Source: Przewalskia tangutica
Taxonomy: Eukaryota; Streptophyta; Magnoliopsida; Solanales; Solanaceae
Reading direction: 5' to 3'
DNA: 64,000 nucleotides
NCBI GenBank assembly: GCA_029844215.1
Contig: CM056730.1
Span: forward strand, 53,642,924-53,706,923
This document shows positions 11,136 to 21,979 of this stretch, piece after piece. Position 1 is the stretch's first letter. Each line of letters opens with the position of its first letter. The notes under the pieces are model-generated. The model did no database searches, had not been told where the DNA came from, and worked only from the letters and a program-made list of their open reading frames with translations. The position numbers and the translations under genes were made by a program.

Positions 11136-11944
11136 CTGCGTTCATGCCGCAGGTAAAGGTACTCCTACTGTTGATCCCCGTTCTTAGGATCACCGTTTCA
11201 GCGTTGGAAAAGCTCCGTTTCTCCGGAGGCTTAGCATTTTGGTATGGTCCCCTGTCGTTGTAGATATTTGCATTCAGGGGTATGGCGGGGCCCTGTCCCG
11301 TCATTGTTGTTTTAAACTCTTAGAGGTCTGTAGACCTGTTCTAAGGTTGGGATGTAACTGTTCATTTTGGGGTATTTATATACATATATGCCGAAAGACA
11401 ACCTTTTCCCAGAAACTGTGTCTTAATTATACTGTTTCATATCTTGGTTGTTTTATATTCCGCTGATTTCTCTGATGTATGACTACTTGGGTGCCCGGGT
11501 AAGGCACCAGTCACGGGCCCCGGAACGGGTCGTGACAAGCTCCTACCTGCGCCACGTAGATGACGGGGGCAAGTGAATCGGCTAAGCACCAGATCACAAC
11601 CGTAAGTCACGATACTTCGCCGCGAAGCTGACACGTGGCAAGTGCAATAACCTATACCAGATCCACCTGCGTCACGTAGCTGACGGGGGCAAGTAAACAG
11701 GCTACGGACCCGATCACAACCGTAAGTCACGATACTTCGCCATAAATAACCATAATGGTCACATGTCCACAGAATCCATCATCGGTGTAGACATGCCCAT
11801 GTAACAATAATAATGGAAGCATACCCGTGGAATCTTCCGTCACTGCCGGTACGTCCAAGTATGTTCTCAACAAGTCAACCGGCCCTCCATCGAGAGACGC
11901 GGTAGTATAGAAACACAATTTTTGCACAACAAAGGCTATCACAA

Positions 11945-12044
11945 CAAGCATAGGCAAGTTACACAACAACAAGCATAGGCAAGCTACACAACAACAAGCA
12001 TAGGCAAGTTACACAACAACAAGCATAGGCAAGTTACACAACAA
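11945..12044 (-). repeat. Four tandem 25-bp units
   Basis: CAAGCATAGGCAAGTTACAC plus ACAA, repeated four times with one substitution. The other E LTR has three units (17790-17864), a copy-number difference since insertion or during assembly. Confidence 0.9.
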
Positions 12045-13836
12045 CTCAAGGTACTTTCATTTTATGTCAAAGTCCGGGTTTTAACCCTAAAGTACTACGT
12101 ACGTTAACTTCCTTTTAAAGAGATCCATTCCTTTTATAAAAGTCACCCGATACCCGTAGTATAAAATTAGAGTGACTCACATTTTTAAGTAAACCAGAAC
12201 ACTTCCTTTTTTCTAAAATCAAGTAACGACATTCTTTTCCTAAAGTTCCAGTTTGCCTAATTTCAATTACTCAAGTCTCTTTATTTTAGAAAAGTTTCAT
12301 AGTTCAATGTCTTAATCTCTTTTAAAACAATTGAGTAACATATGCCATATGTGTGAGCAGTTTATTCTTGTTTATAACCATCTTATTAAAGCAGCCATGA
12401 TCTAGAAAATGTAATATCATTTTGTCTCATCTTAGCTTCTATGCAGATGGAGGTTTCTACTGGTTTTAATAATACTTCATTAGTCATTACATTTCCCTTT
12501 ATTAACGTTGCAGTGGTTTGTCGATACTCATTCTGATTTCCGAAATCAGTAAAACATTATTCCTTTTTAAAAACCAAGTACTCATTACTCACGAATGAGG
12601 TTTCACACAAAATTCATATTAATTCATTTAAGTCAAGTCTCTTATCTTTTAAGATCAAGTCTCTTAACTTTTAAAATCAATAAACCATTCATTTTATCTC
12701 TCTTAAGTCGTTATACCTAACTTCCCATAAAGCTAGTATAACTCTTAAGCTTTTAAAACCAAGCATTATTCTTCTTTCAACAAGGTTTCTTAATTCTTTT
12801 GAAATACTTCAAGATTCTTATTATTCAGGCTTAAGTCAAAAGACATTGCCGTAAAACTATATTCAGTTAACACCCGTACGTCTACCGTACTATATATATA
12901 TATTCTTGTAAAATACTTCCAGATTCTTATTATTCAGGCTTAAGTCAAAAGACATTGCCGTACAATTACGTTCAGTTAACACACGTACGTCTACCGTACT
13001 ATATATATTCCTTTAAAATATCATGCTCAAGAGTACAGGAAGAATCACATACCTCGCGACGATTATCGACTATTAGCAAAATGCTTCACGGCTATAATCC
13101 GGCTAGCCTTGTCCAACTTCCAAGTAGCACATGCTACTCGCAGAACATTCAACCAATAAAGGCTATCAGTCTACTGTAAATACAGTCGTATGTAAGTACA
13201 GTTGAATCTTCTACTTTATTATTCTTCTGATGTGATTTATTCAAGTATATTCTGTAATATCCTCCTATTACAGTTCAATTCTTTTCTGTAATATCCTTCT
13301 ATTACAGTTCAAATCTCTTCTATGAATCTTATATTCATTTCTATACAACTACAGTATGTAATTCCCAATTACAATAGAAGGACAGCAGTATTTACCTCGA
13401 TAAGCCCAAAATTATCCAAGTTATAATGTCGATCCTGAGCAACGTTAAACTCCTACTCCGTGCGCTCCAACCCGCTCCAAACAACCCTTAGAAGTTCTAC
13501 GCAACTTCTACTTAACACTTCAACCGACTATGAAGGTTTTCCTTAGGGTTTCGTTTAGTGACTGAAGGAAATATAGTAGTATTTCCGGGCTCTACATATA
13601 GAGGTAACTTTGGAAAGTACTACAAGGTATTTGGGCTAAAGTATTTTGGCATTATAACAATACTTGGAGAGTATTTCTATACCACAAAGGGGGGGTATTA
13701 TACGAAACCACTAGGCAAGGGGGGGGTAGATTCTCGGCCAAGGCTTCCCAAGGGGGGGGGGGGGATCCTTGGACGAACACAACACTTAAGGGGGAGAGGG
13801 TTTTTAGACTTGGAGAATGATTTTTGGTAAGGGGGT

Positions 13837-13844
13837 TATTTATA
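13837..13844 (-). promoter_or_regulatory. Putative LTR TATA box, E 3' LTR
   Basis: TATTTATA on the plus strand is TATAAATA on the coding strand of E, again next to GGTCAAG (CTTGACC when reversed). Confidence 0.55.
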
Positions 13845-14251
13845 GGTCAAGCAAAGGCCAACCAATGGCCAAGATGAAGCCAAGTGCTATGCAAGTGTAG
13901 GGCTAGGATTCATCCATGTGTCCTTATCCATCTACTACACAAAATATCCTACCTAACCCTTGACCAAGAAAGGGAACAAAAAACGTGCCAAAGAATGCCC
14001 TCCATTGCCATCCATTGAGGGTGACAAGTGTCACCCTCCCGTTAGTCCAAAATATTTCATCTCTCGGAAAAATCTGCAAAAATAATAAATGACATAGCCG
14101 GAATTTTCCCTTCGCAAGTTTAGAAAAACGTTTCGTCGGAAAACGACTCTTTTCGGTACTTGTGTACAAATTTTGAACCTTGCCAACCTTAAGGCTTAAA
14201 TTTTTATACGTACGCCCTCACGTACATACTCTGGAAATACGAGGTATAACA

Positions 14252-14286
14252 TTCTCCCCTCCTTAGAAACATTCGTCCCGAATGTT
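14252..14286 (-). other. Polypurine tract and pre-PPT hairpin, E
   Basis: TTCTCCCCTCCTT (14252-14264) is the polypurine tract on the minus strand, abutting the 3' LTR. AACATTCG (14268-14275) and CGAATGTT (14279-14286) form the 8-bp stem found in all families here. Confidence 0.85.
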
Positions 14287-14479
14287 CCTTCTCAAGACGG
14301 ATAACGATAAAGTTCCTCTAACAAGTTGCCAACGCCACACCTGGCCATGAAATAACACACGTTCTCTTCCTTCCTTACTCGTCGTGCCCTTCTCGAACAC
14401 TTGAACTCTTCTAGTATACGTACCACACTTCAGTCATCGCTTATGTTTCCAAAACTTTGGAGTCACCACCTCCAAACTT

Positions 14480-15040
14480 GGTCATCTTACTAACCTCAAT
14501 CTTCCTTAAGGCCATTCCCGGCCTTCACGATCTGCTTCTGGTCGAACATATCCACGAACTCATACGATGGTCATCTAAACTTGGGCCTAGCACCCTCGTG
14601 ACCCTACCACCTGGCGGGACCACCCAGAGCTGACCCCACCGAACAGCCGCGGGTTGGCCAACATGGCCCCAACCCGACCCACTTAACGCATCAAGCTCTT
14701 GTTTCCCGATCCGGAACAATCTTACCTATACAGGTCATGAAAGCTACCACTTCCATTTTACACCACCCAAGGAATTTTCCCACAATTACTCCACGTATAC
14801 TTATACCTTCTGACAAAGATCACCCGCAAAATCTTGTACTCAAGACGGCCTTACATCTAAGGTCTCAACTGTAATATTCTAAGGTTCATCATTTTCTCAC
14901 CCCCAGGCTTACCCTTTTTCACTAACCAGGTTTCTAAATCACATTTAGCACAAAGCTATCCGAACATAACACTTAAAACATCATCATAACATCAATACAT
15001 ACAAGTCTCTAGAGGGTTAAGGATATACCTGAAAATAGGA
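14480..15040 (-). other. Shared mid-module of E, partly open reading frame
   Basis: Homologous to the module in N1, C, D and B. On the minus strand 14719-14525 is open for 64 codons (FRIGKQEL..., then RVTRVLGPSL and SSW). C has the matching open stretch at 32191-31916, and B reads a similar VVVP / RVTRV.GPSL frame. I cannot assign a domain. It may be a relic of captured sequence or a packaging or structural RNA region. Confidence 0.5.
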
Positions 15041-15168
15041 GGTTCAAAGGACCGCTAAAACTGGGAACTTCCACCGCGACCTGCCGTGGCTCACGGTATG
15101 AACATCCCGCCTAGCTATGGAAGGTGAAGAACCCAGAATCGATCTAGTAGCTGTGCTATCCCACGATG

Positions 15169-16266
15169 CTACCCCTGGTCGGACGATCTCGTCAAATGGC
15201 CCTGTCGGCCGCAAGTATAGCAATCTCCCAAACCAGTACGACATTCCCCCCTATGGGCTTTACCACAACGGCCACACTGAGATACGGGTGGCCTCATCCG
15301 GCGAGCACTTCTACTCCCCTGAAAATCTGAAACCTGGGAGCCCTGACCTGCTCCTGAATGTCCCAAACGTCCCGACGACGGTGGGGGACCACTTAATCTT
15401 GGCGGGCGCAAAGCGGCTCTTCGAGGCGGTCCGCCTCGAAAGTCACCAAAGGACCCTGCTGTTCTGGCCCTCTTCTGCTGATCTTGGTCATTCCGTCGAT
15501 TTCTCCGCTCCTCACATCCAAGTGCATAAGCCTGCATGCGGGCAATGTCCATGCCCGGCTGAAGGGCTACACCCGAACAACTCTCTGCTAGGCAATCATC
15601 GAGCCCTGTAACATATCGGTGCACTCGATCCTCCATACTAGCTACTAACGCGGGGACGTACCGGGCCAATGAGTCGAACTCCACATTGTACTCCCGAACC
15701 GTACGCCCGTTCTGCCGCAACACCAAAAATTTGTCGGCCCGAGCCCTCCTCGCCTGTGGAGGAAAGAAATGTGCAAGAAATGCCTCTGAGAACTCGTTCC
15801 ATACGGCTGGAAGTGCATGCTCTCCCCGGGACAGCTCCCATGAATCAAACCAGTCGACTGCGGTATCACGCAGCCGATGCGAACCTAGGACCACCGACTC
15901 GGTCTCCGATGCCTTGATCACTCTCATGATCCGTTGTAACTGCCGGATGAACTCCTGCGGATCATCCTCAGGCCTCGACCCGTAGAACTCTGGCGGGCTA
16001 CAACTCAGAAAATCCCGTAGCCTCAAACTATCTGATCTAGGGTGAACCACTGGTGCTACTGGAACTGCTGCGTCCAGCCTATCCTCGTGTCTGGCCACAA
16101 CCCTGGCCAATAACTGGGCCAACTCCCTGTAACCCATCTCCTCTGCTCCAGACTGTGGGACTGGAGGCTCAGGTACTGTGGTCTCTGTAGAGACTGTCGC
16201 TGCTCTACTCGCAGCTCCCTCTGCTGCCTTGCCCTTCTGGGCCCGGGTTGCCTTGCGCGGAGGCAT
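15169..16266 (-). CDS. gag: Gag polyprotein of element E, 3' truncated
   Basis: 365-residue ORF starting 207 bp inside the 5' LTR, with ATGCCTCCGCGC as first codons. Residues 1-40 are basic and low-complexity. Residues 95-225 match the plant retrotransposon gag domain, with the typical DPQEFI, DTAVDWFDSW, WNEFSEAFLAHFFP and REYNVEFDSLARY stretches. A Pro/Arg/Ser-rich linker follows. Two zinc knuckles end it: CGRCGKAHRGEC at about 331-342 and CYTCGRQGH from about 349. The second lacks its final Cys because the frame shifts just after HLTR, ending at SSDQG. Gag forms the particle and binds the RNA genome; pol is absent, so this fits the TR-GAG class. Expression is unproven. Confidence 0.88.
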   Translation of the reverse strand: MPPRKATRAQKGKAAEGAASRAATVSTETTVPEPPVPQSGAEEMGYRELAQLLARVVARHEDRLDAAVPVAPVVHPRSDSLRLRDFLSCSPPEFYGSRPEDDPQEFIRQLQRIMRVIKASETESVVLGSHRLRDTAVDWFDSWELSRGEHALPAVWNEFSEAFLAHFFPPQARRARADKFLVLRQNGRTVREYNVEFDSLARYVPALVASMEDRVHRYVTGLDDCLAESCSGVALQPGMDIARMQAYALGCEERRNRRNDQDQQKRARTAGSFGDFRGGPPRRAALRPPRLSGPPPSSGRLGHSGAGQGSQVSDFQGSRSARRMRPPVSQCGRCGKAHRGECRTGLGDCYTCGRQGHLTRSSDQG

Positions 16267-16456
16267 AACTGGTAAAAACGAAATACGTCAGAGGGGTCCA
16301 ACTTATCACACAGCTCTAAGGCACGATCTCAGAATGAGAAGAATGGAAACCAATCCTAAATGTCCTGCAGCCTCCTGATTATAGATGTGGTGCACAACAC
16401 ATCGATAATCAAGACTCTACTAGACACGGTCTGTAGACACTTTCCGAGGACTAACT

Positions 16457-16468
16457 GCTCTGATACCA
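16457..16468 (-). other. Primer-binding site, tRNA-iMet
   Basis: GCTCTGATACCA on the plus strand equals the tRNA-iMet 3' end, so the minus-strand RNA carries TGGTATCAGAGC, 4 bp after the 5' LTR end. Confidence 0.92.
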
Positions 16469-17789
16469 CTTTTGTCACGACCCGAACCCGGGCCCGTGAC
16501 TGGTGCCTTACCCCGGGCACCCTAGTGATACAACATCAGAGAAAAACCAGCGGAAATAAAAACTTAAACATACAAATAGATATGGATCAAGATAAAAGAA
16601 AATAGGCCAACCAAAACGGTTACCTCTCAGCATATATATATATATATATCGACATTTGAAACGATAATCCTTACAACCACGCCACAACAATTACTCTGCA
16701 CCTCTAAGATTTTTACAACAACTATGACGGGACAGGGCCCCGCCATACCCCTGAATGTACAAGAACCTACAGACTCAGGGTAACATACCAAAGATAAGAC
16801 TCCGAAGGAATGGAGCTTCCCAATACGCTGAAAGGTGATCCTAAAAGCGGGGATCGACAGCCGATGTACCTCTACCTGCGGCATGAACGCAGCCCCCCGA
16901 AGGAGGTCAGTACAACAGGTACCAAGTATGTGAAACTGAAAATACTGTAAATAAAATCATAATAGTCTATAAAAAGCAGGAGACATGTATGATAACCAAG
17001 CTACATTACACAACATATAACCAGTTATAACAAGTCAGGGAATCACGCCATCCAAATCATCACTCGTGCCCGTGGAATTCCTTCCTCACTGCCGGCAGTC
17101 TATGATATAACAACACCAAGGAGTATACATGAACACCAGGTCCCACCCGTGTCATAAAAACCGTACGGGGCAAGTATAACTACCAGATCCGACCGTACCA
17201 ATAATACTGTACAACCATATCATGAAGGCGACACGCGTGGCAAGTGCAATAGCCTCGCGGCTCCTCCTGCGCCACGTAGGCGGCGGCGGGGCAAGTGAAT
17301 CGCCACGCACTGATCACAACCGTAAGTCACGGCTCCATCCAAACACCGACTCGCGAAGGCGACACGTGGCAAGTGCACTAGCCTCGCGGCTCCTCCCGCG
17401 CCACGTGGCGGCGGGGCAAGTGAATCGGCTAAGCACCGATCACAACCGTAAGTCACGATACTTCGCGCGAAGGCGACGCGTGGCAAGTGCAATAACCTAT
17501 ACCAGATCCACCTGCGTCACGTAGCTGACGGGGGCAAGTAAACAGGCTACGCACCCGATCACAACCGTAAGTCACGATACTTCTCCATAAATAACCATAA
17601 TGGTCACATGTCCACAGAATCCATCATCGGTGTAGACATGCCCATGTAACAATAATAATGGAAGCATACCCGTGGAATCTTCCGTCACTGTCGGTAAGTC
17701 CAAGTAAGTTCTCAACAAGTCAACCGGCCCTCCATCGAGAGACGCGGTAGTATAAAAACACAATTTTTGCACAACAAAGGCTATCACAA

Positions 17790-17864
17790 CAAGCATAGGC
17801 AAGTTACACAACAACAATCATAGGCAAGTTACACAACAACAAGCATAGGCAAGTTACACAACAA
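17790..17864 (-). repeat. Three tandem 25-bp units
   Basis: Same unit as at 11945-12044, three copies, one carrying a G-to-T change. Confidence 0.9.
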
Positions 17865-19671
17865 CTCAAGGTACTTTCATTTTATGTCAAAGTCCGGGTT
17901 TTAACCCTAAAGTACTACGTACGTTAACTTCCTTTTAAAGAGATCCATTCCTTTTATAAAAGTCACCCGATACCCGTAGTATAAAATTAGAGTGACTCAC
18001 ATTTTTAAGTAAACCAGAACACTTCCTTTTTTCTAAAATCAAGTAACGACATTCTTTTCCTAAAGTTCCAGTTTGCCTAATTTCAATTACTCAAGTCTCT
18101 TTATTTTAGAAAAGTTTCATAGTTCAATGTCTTAATCTCTTTTAAAACAATTGAGTAACATATGCCATATGTGTGAGCAGTTTATTCTTGTTTATAACCA
18201 TCTTATTAAAGCAGCCATGATCTAGAAAATGTAATATCATTTTGTCTCATCTTAGCTTCTATGCAGATGGAGGTTTCTACTGGTTTTAATAATACTTCAT
18301 TAGTCATTACATTTCCCTTTATTAACGCTGCAGTGGTTTGTCGATACTCATTCTGATTTCCGAAATCAGTAAAACATTATTCCTTTTTAAAAACCAAGTA
18401 CTCATTACTCACGAATGAGGTTTCACAAAAAATTCATATTAATTCATTTAAGTCAAGTCTCTTATCTTTTAAGATCAAGTCTCTTAACTTTTAAAATCAA
18501 TAAACCATTCATTTTATCTCTCTTAAGTCGTTATACCTAACTTCCCATAAAGCTAGTATAACTCTTAAGCTTTTAAAACCAAGCATTATTCTTCTTTCAA
18601 CAAGGTTTCTTAATTCTTTTGAAATACTTCAAGATTCTTATTATTCAGGCTTAAGTCAAAAGACATTGCCGTAAAACTATATTCAGTTAACACCCGTACG
18701 TCTACCGTACTATATATATATATTCTTGTAAAATACTTCCAGATTCTTATTATTCAGGCTTAAGTCAAAAGACATTGCCGTACAATTACGTTCAGTTAAC
18801 ACACGTACGTCTACCGTACTATATATATTCCTTTAAAATATCATGCTCAAGAGTATAGGAAGAATCACATACCTCGCGACGATTATCGACTATTAGCAAA
18901 ACGCTCCACGGCTATAATCCGGCTAGCCTTGTCCACCTTCCAAGTAGCACATGCTACTCGCAGAACATTCAACCAATAAAGGCTATCAGTCTACTGTAAA
19001 TACAGTCCTATGTAAGTACAGTTGAATCTTCTACTTTATTATTCTTCTGATGTGATTTATTCAAGTCTATTCTGTAATATCCTCCTATTACAGTTCAATT
19101 CTTTTCTGTAATATCCTTCTATTACAGTTCAAATCTCTTCTATGAATCTTATATTCATTTCTATACAACTACAGTATGTAATTCCCAATTACAATAGAAG
19201 GACAATAGTATTTACCTCGATAAGCCCAAAATTATCCAAGTTATAATGTCGATCCTGAGCAACGTTAAACTCCTACTCCGTGCGCTCCAACCCGCTCCAA
19301 ACAACCCTTAGAAGTTCTACGCAACTTCTACTTAACACTTCAACCGACTATGAAGGTTTTCCTTAGGGTTTCGTTTAGTGACTGAAGGAAATATAGTAGT
19401 ATTTCCGGGCTCTACGTATAGAGGTAACTTTGGAAAGTACTACAAGGTATTTGGGCTAAAGTATTTTGGCATTATAACAATACTTGGAGAGTATTTCTAT
19501 ACCACAAAGGGGGGGGGGGTATTATACGAAACCACTAGGCAAGGGGGGGTAGATTCTCGGCCAAGGCTTCCCAAGGGGGGGAACCTTGGACGAACACAAC
19601 ACTTAAGAGGGAGAGGGTTTTTAGACTTGGAGAATGATTTTTGGATGAAGAAGTTCATCAACTAAGGGGGG

Positions 19672-19679
19672 TATTTATA
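19672..19679 (-). promoter_or_regulatory. Putative LTR TATA box, E 5' LTR
   Basis: TATTTATA (TATAAATA reversed) in the conserved context. It would drive transcription leftward into gag. Confidence 0.6.
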
Positions 19680-21065
19680 GGTCAAGCAAAGGCCAACCAA
19701 TGGCCAAGATGAAGCCAAGTGCTATGCAAGTGTAGGGCTAGGATTCATCCATGTGTCCTTATCAATCTACTACACAAAATATCCTACCTAACCCTTGACC
19801 AAGAAAGGGCACAAAAACGTGCCAAAGAATGCCCTCCATTGCCGTCCATTGAGGGTGACAAGTGTCACCCTCCCGTTGGTCCAAAATATTTCATCTCTCG
19901 GAAAAATCCGCAAAAATAATAAATGACATAGCCGGAATTTTCCCTTCGCAAGTTTAGAAAAATGTTTCGTCGGAAAACGACTCTTTTCGGTACTTGTGTA
20001 CAAATTTCGAACCTTGCCAACCTTAAGGCTTAAATTTTTATACGTACGCCCTCACGTACATACTCTGGAAATACGGGGTATAACAGTCGTTAGGAAGTAA
20101 TTTGGAGTGACTTTGCTAAGTTACTGCACGAATGAGAATAAGTATCGAACAAGTCATTGCAGCGTTAATAAAAGAAAATGTATCGGCAATCAATTAAATT
20201 AAAATGAGTAGAATCCTCCATCTGCATAGAAGCTAAGATAAGACAAAATTGTATTACATTTTATTGATCATGGCTGCTTTAATAAGATCTTTATAAACAA
20301 GTATAACCTATTCACAACGCATAAAAGTATATGTTACTGAATTAAAAGAGTTTACGTATGAAGTTTTAAGATTATGAACCTTGAATTCTAAAAAGGTTAA
20401 GAGACTTTATTTTTCAAGTTATGGGACTTGATTTTTAAAGGAAGGAATGACTTGATTTAAAAGTATAGAATACTTGATTCGGGAAAAGCATATGTAACTT
20501 GATTTTCTTAAAGAGAAGAGACTTGATATTCTAAGTTAAGAAACTTGGTTTCTAAAAGTTAAGAGACTTGAAGTATTTTGAAAGCTATGTAACTTGATTT
20601 GAAAGTATAAGTCTCTTGGTTATAAAAGGAGTGAATTTGTCTAAGACATAAAGAGTTATAACGGCTTTATGGGAAGTTGGTTATAACAACTTTATGGAAG
20701 GTTAAAAGAATGGTTTTTCTCTAGTATTGTAAACAAAGAGATGACTTGAAATAATGAAGGGCAATTTGATTTAAAGGCATCAATTGCTTAAATATTTTTA
20801 GAGTGGAAGTCACTTGATTTAGAAGCCGATAAATGTATTTCTAAAAAGTATTGTGACTTGTCTTGAAAAGTAGATATGACTTGATACTACGGTTATTAGT
20901 ATCTTGGAAGTTTTATATGGAAAAGAGTCATTTTAAAAGAATAAAGGTACGTAGTTCTTTGGGTTAAATTCCCGGATTTTATAATGACATGCTAGTGCCT
21001 TAAGTAAACTAAAAAGAGAGCGTATGTAAATAAGGTTAATAAGAAGTTAGGGGATTTCTTAACTT

Positions 21066-21209
21066 GCTTATGTTATGTATGATAAGCCGGTAGTGCTTAT
21101 GTTATGTATGATAAACTGGTAGCGCTTATGTTATGTATGATAAACCGGTAGCGCTTATGTTATGTATGATAAGCCGGTAGTGCTTATGTTATGTATGATA
21201 GCCGGTTGT
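21066..21209 (+). repeat. Five tandem 29-bp units in B LTR1
   Basis: Units of GCTTATGTTATGTATGATAA plus GCCGGTAGT. The same array, 144 bp long, is at 26598-26741 and 41848-41991. Confidence 0.93.
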
Positions 21210-21323
21210 GCTAGTTTATGTTATTCTTACGGGGTAAAGCCCCGGGTTACTACTAATTCCATGGATTTGCTACACATGATGCGAGTGCGGCGTTTGTACT
21301 CATTGCTGGCCCACCGGGCCTAA

Positions 21324-21457
21324 GCGGGTGAAATAGTCCCATGCGGAGCGCATCACTCCATTGCGGGTCCACAGGACCTATGCGGGTGAAATAGTCCCAT
21401 GCGAGGTGAATGACCTCATTGCGGGTCCACATGACTTATGCGGGTGAAATAGTCCCA
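21324..21457 (+). repeat. 58-bp tandem units (2.3 copies) in B LTR1
   Basis: Each unit starts GCGGGTGAAATAGTCCCATG and ends in a GGTCCACA..ACCTAT stretch. The copy in LTR3 (about 42110-42260) has an extra short unit start. A related GCGG-rich stretch lies at the same relative place in family A LTRs. Confidence 0.88.
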
Positions 21458-21525
21458 GGAGTAGGATTGTCAAATGATACTATGAGCAGGTGGCCCTAAG
21501 TTGATCATAAGCTTCCTATTTTTAT

Positions 21526-21696
21526 GCAGTATACCTTTATGGGAAGACTTATGTGATTTTATCGCATCCCAGATTGGGCCGGGCAGTATACCTTTATGGG
21601 TAGACTTATGTGACTTTATCGCGTCCCAGATTTGGCCGGGAAGTATACCTTTATGGGCAGACTTATGTGACTTTATCGCATCCCAGAATAGGCCGG
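21526..21696 (+). repeat. Three tandem 57-bp units in B LTR1
   Basis: Units start GCAGTATACCTTTATGGG and end GGCCGG. 57 bp is a multiple of three, so one frame stays open and reads a 19-residue repeat (SIPLW.DLCDFIASQ..PG). The other copies are at 27058-27228 and 42327-42497. No start context or homology supports a protein. Confidence 0.93.
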
Positions 21697-21979
21697 GCAG
21701 TATAGGCGTCCCTCCAGAAAGGGCCGGATTATTTTATGCAAGATAAGTAAGTTATGGTTATGAACTTAATGATTTCTCCTAAGTATGTACATAAGAATTT
21801 GACTATAACTCTTATTGAAAAATAGGAAAAGATAATGATGTACAATTAAGTTCATGAGTTGTAATGGCATGGTAGGATCTGGTATTTACTTTTTATACTT
21901 GTCCCTGTCATTCTTTTGTACAGTTATGATATGTTTATTGTACCTTATTTTCGTTCCATATTCGGTACCTGTGTACTGA

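Larger units (their letters stand above)
2214..11537 (+). mobile_element. Element N1: nested non-autonomous Ty3/gypsy element, family A
   Basis: Complete structure: TSD, 5' LTR (2214-5616), iMet primer site, 2.49-kb internal region, hairpin and polypurine tract, 3' LTR (8107-11537), TSD. The internal region has a broken gag lacking its core, a non-coding module and an integrase remnant, with no RT. It is inserted inside the 3' LTR of E, so it is younger than E. Long stretches of its two LTRs are identical (for example about 3900-4500 against 9780-10330). Confidence 0.93.
8107..11537 (+). repeat. N1 3' LTR (3431 bp)
   Basis: TGTTATACCCCG to GGTCGTGACA. It is the cleaner copy of the pair: GGCACCAGTCACGG near its end is intact, and it carries the 101-bp segment with a UUCG hairpin that the 5' LTR lacks. 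Confidence 0.93.
11538..14251 (-). repeat. E 3' LTR, inner segment
   Basis: Continues the LTR from 2213 after N1 and ends at GAGGTATAACA, followed by the reversed polypurine tract. It is nearly identical to about 17390-20085. Reversed TATA box at 13837-13844. It contains a duplicated ~105-bp segment around 12813-13020 and clusters of G runs at 13687-13800. Small ORFs such as 13558-13830 are unsupported. Confidence 0.92.
1310..20085 (-). mobile_element. Element E: TR-GAG-like non-autonomous Ty3/gypsy retrotransposon, family A
   Basis: Bounded by TGTAACGACC on the left and GGTATAACA on the right, with a 5-bp TSD. Read on the minus strand: 5' LTR (20085-16473), iMet primer site, gag ORF, non-coding module, polypurine tract, then 3' LTR, which is split by N1. 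With N1 and one TSD copy removed, both LTRs come to about 3613 bp and the element to about 9.45 kb. Only gag is recognisable; protease, RT, RNase H and integrase are absent. In a 1.5-kb stretch compared by eye the LTRs differ at about ten positions, so insertion is fairly recent. Confidence 0.92.
16473..20085 (-). repeat. E 5' LTR (3613 bp)
   Basis: TGTCACGACCC to GGGGTATAACA on the plus strand. It is uninterrupted and serves as the reference for the split 3' LTR. It contains the reversed TATA box, the leader motif (TCACATACCTCGCGACG near 18865), a reversed UUCG hairpin and the duplicated ~105-bp segment around 18630-18840. Confidence 0.93.

Noticed and set aside
12813..13020. Possible replication origin or regulatory iterons in the duplicated ~105-bp segment
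   Set aside because: A simple internal duplication in the E LTR, present at the same place in both LTRs; nothing specific supports another role.
13558..13830. 90-codon ORF beginning TEGNIVVFPG, also at 19378-19665
   Set aside because: Lies inside both E LTRs antisense to transcription; the C-terminal part differs by indels in G runs between the two copies, so the frame is not conserved.
15117..15611. 164-codon ORF on the plus strand
   Set aside because: Antisense to the E gag; its open frame is a shadow of gag codon bias, with no recognisable domain.
21066..21209. Regular 29-bp repeats resembling a CRISPR array
   Set aside because: Units are head-to-tail without spacers, lie inside a plant LTR and no cas genes exist.
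21501..21746. Possible repeat-containing peptide gene
   Set aside because: Explained by a 57-bp tandem repeat whose length is a multiple of three; listed only as a low-interest finding.
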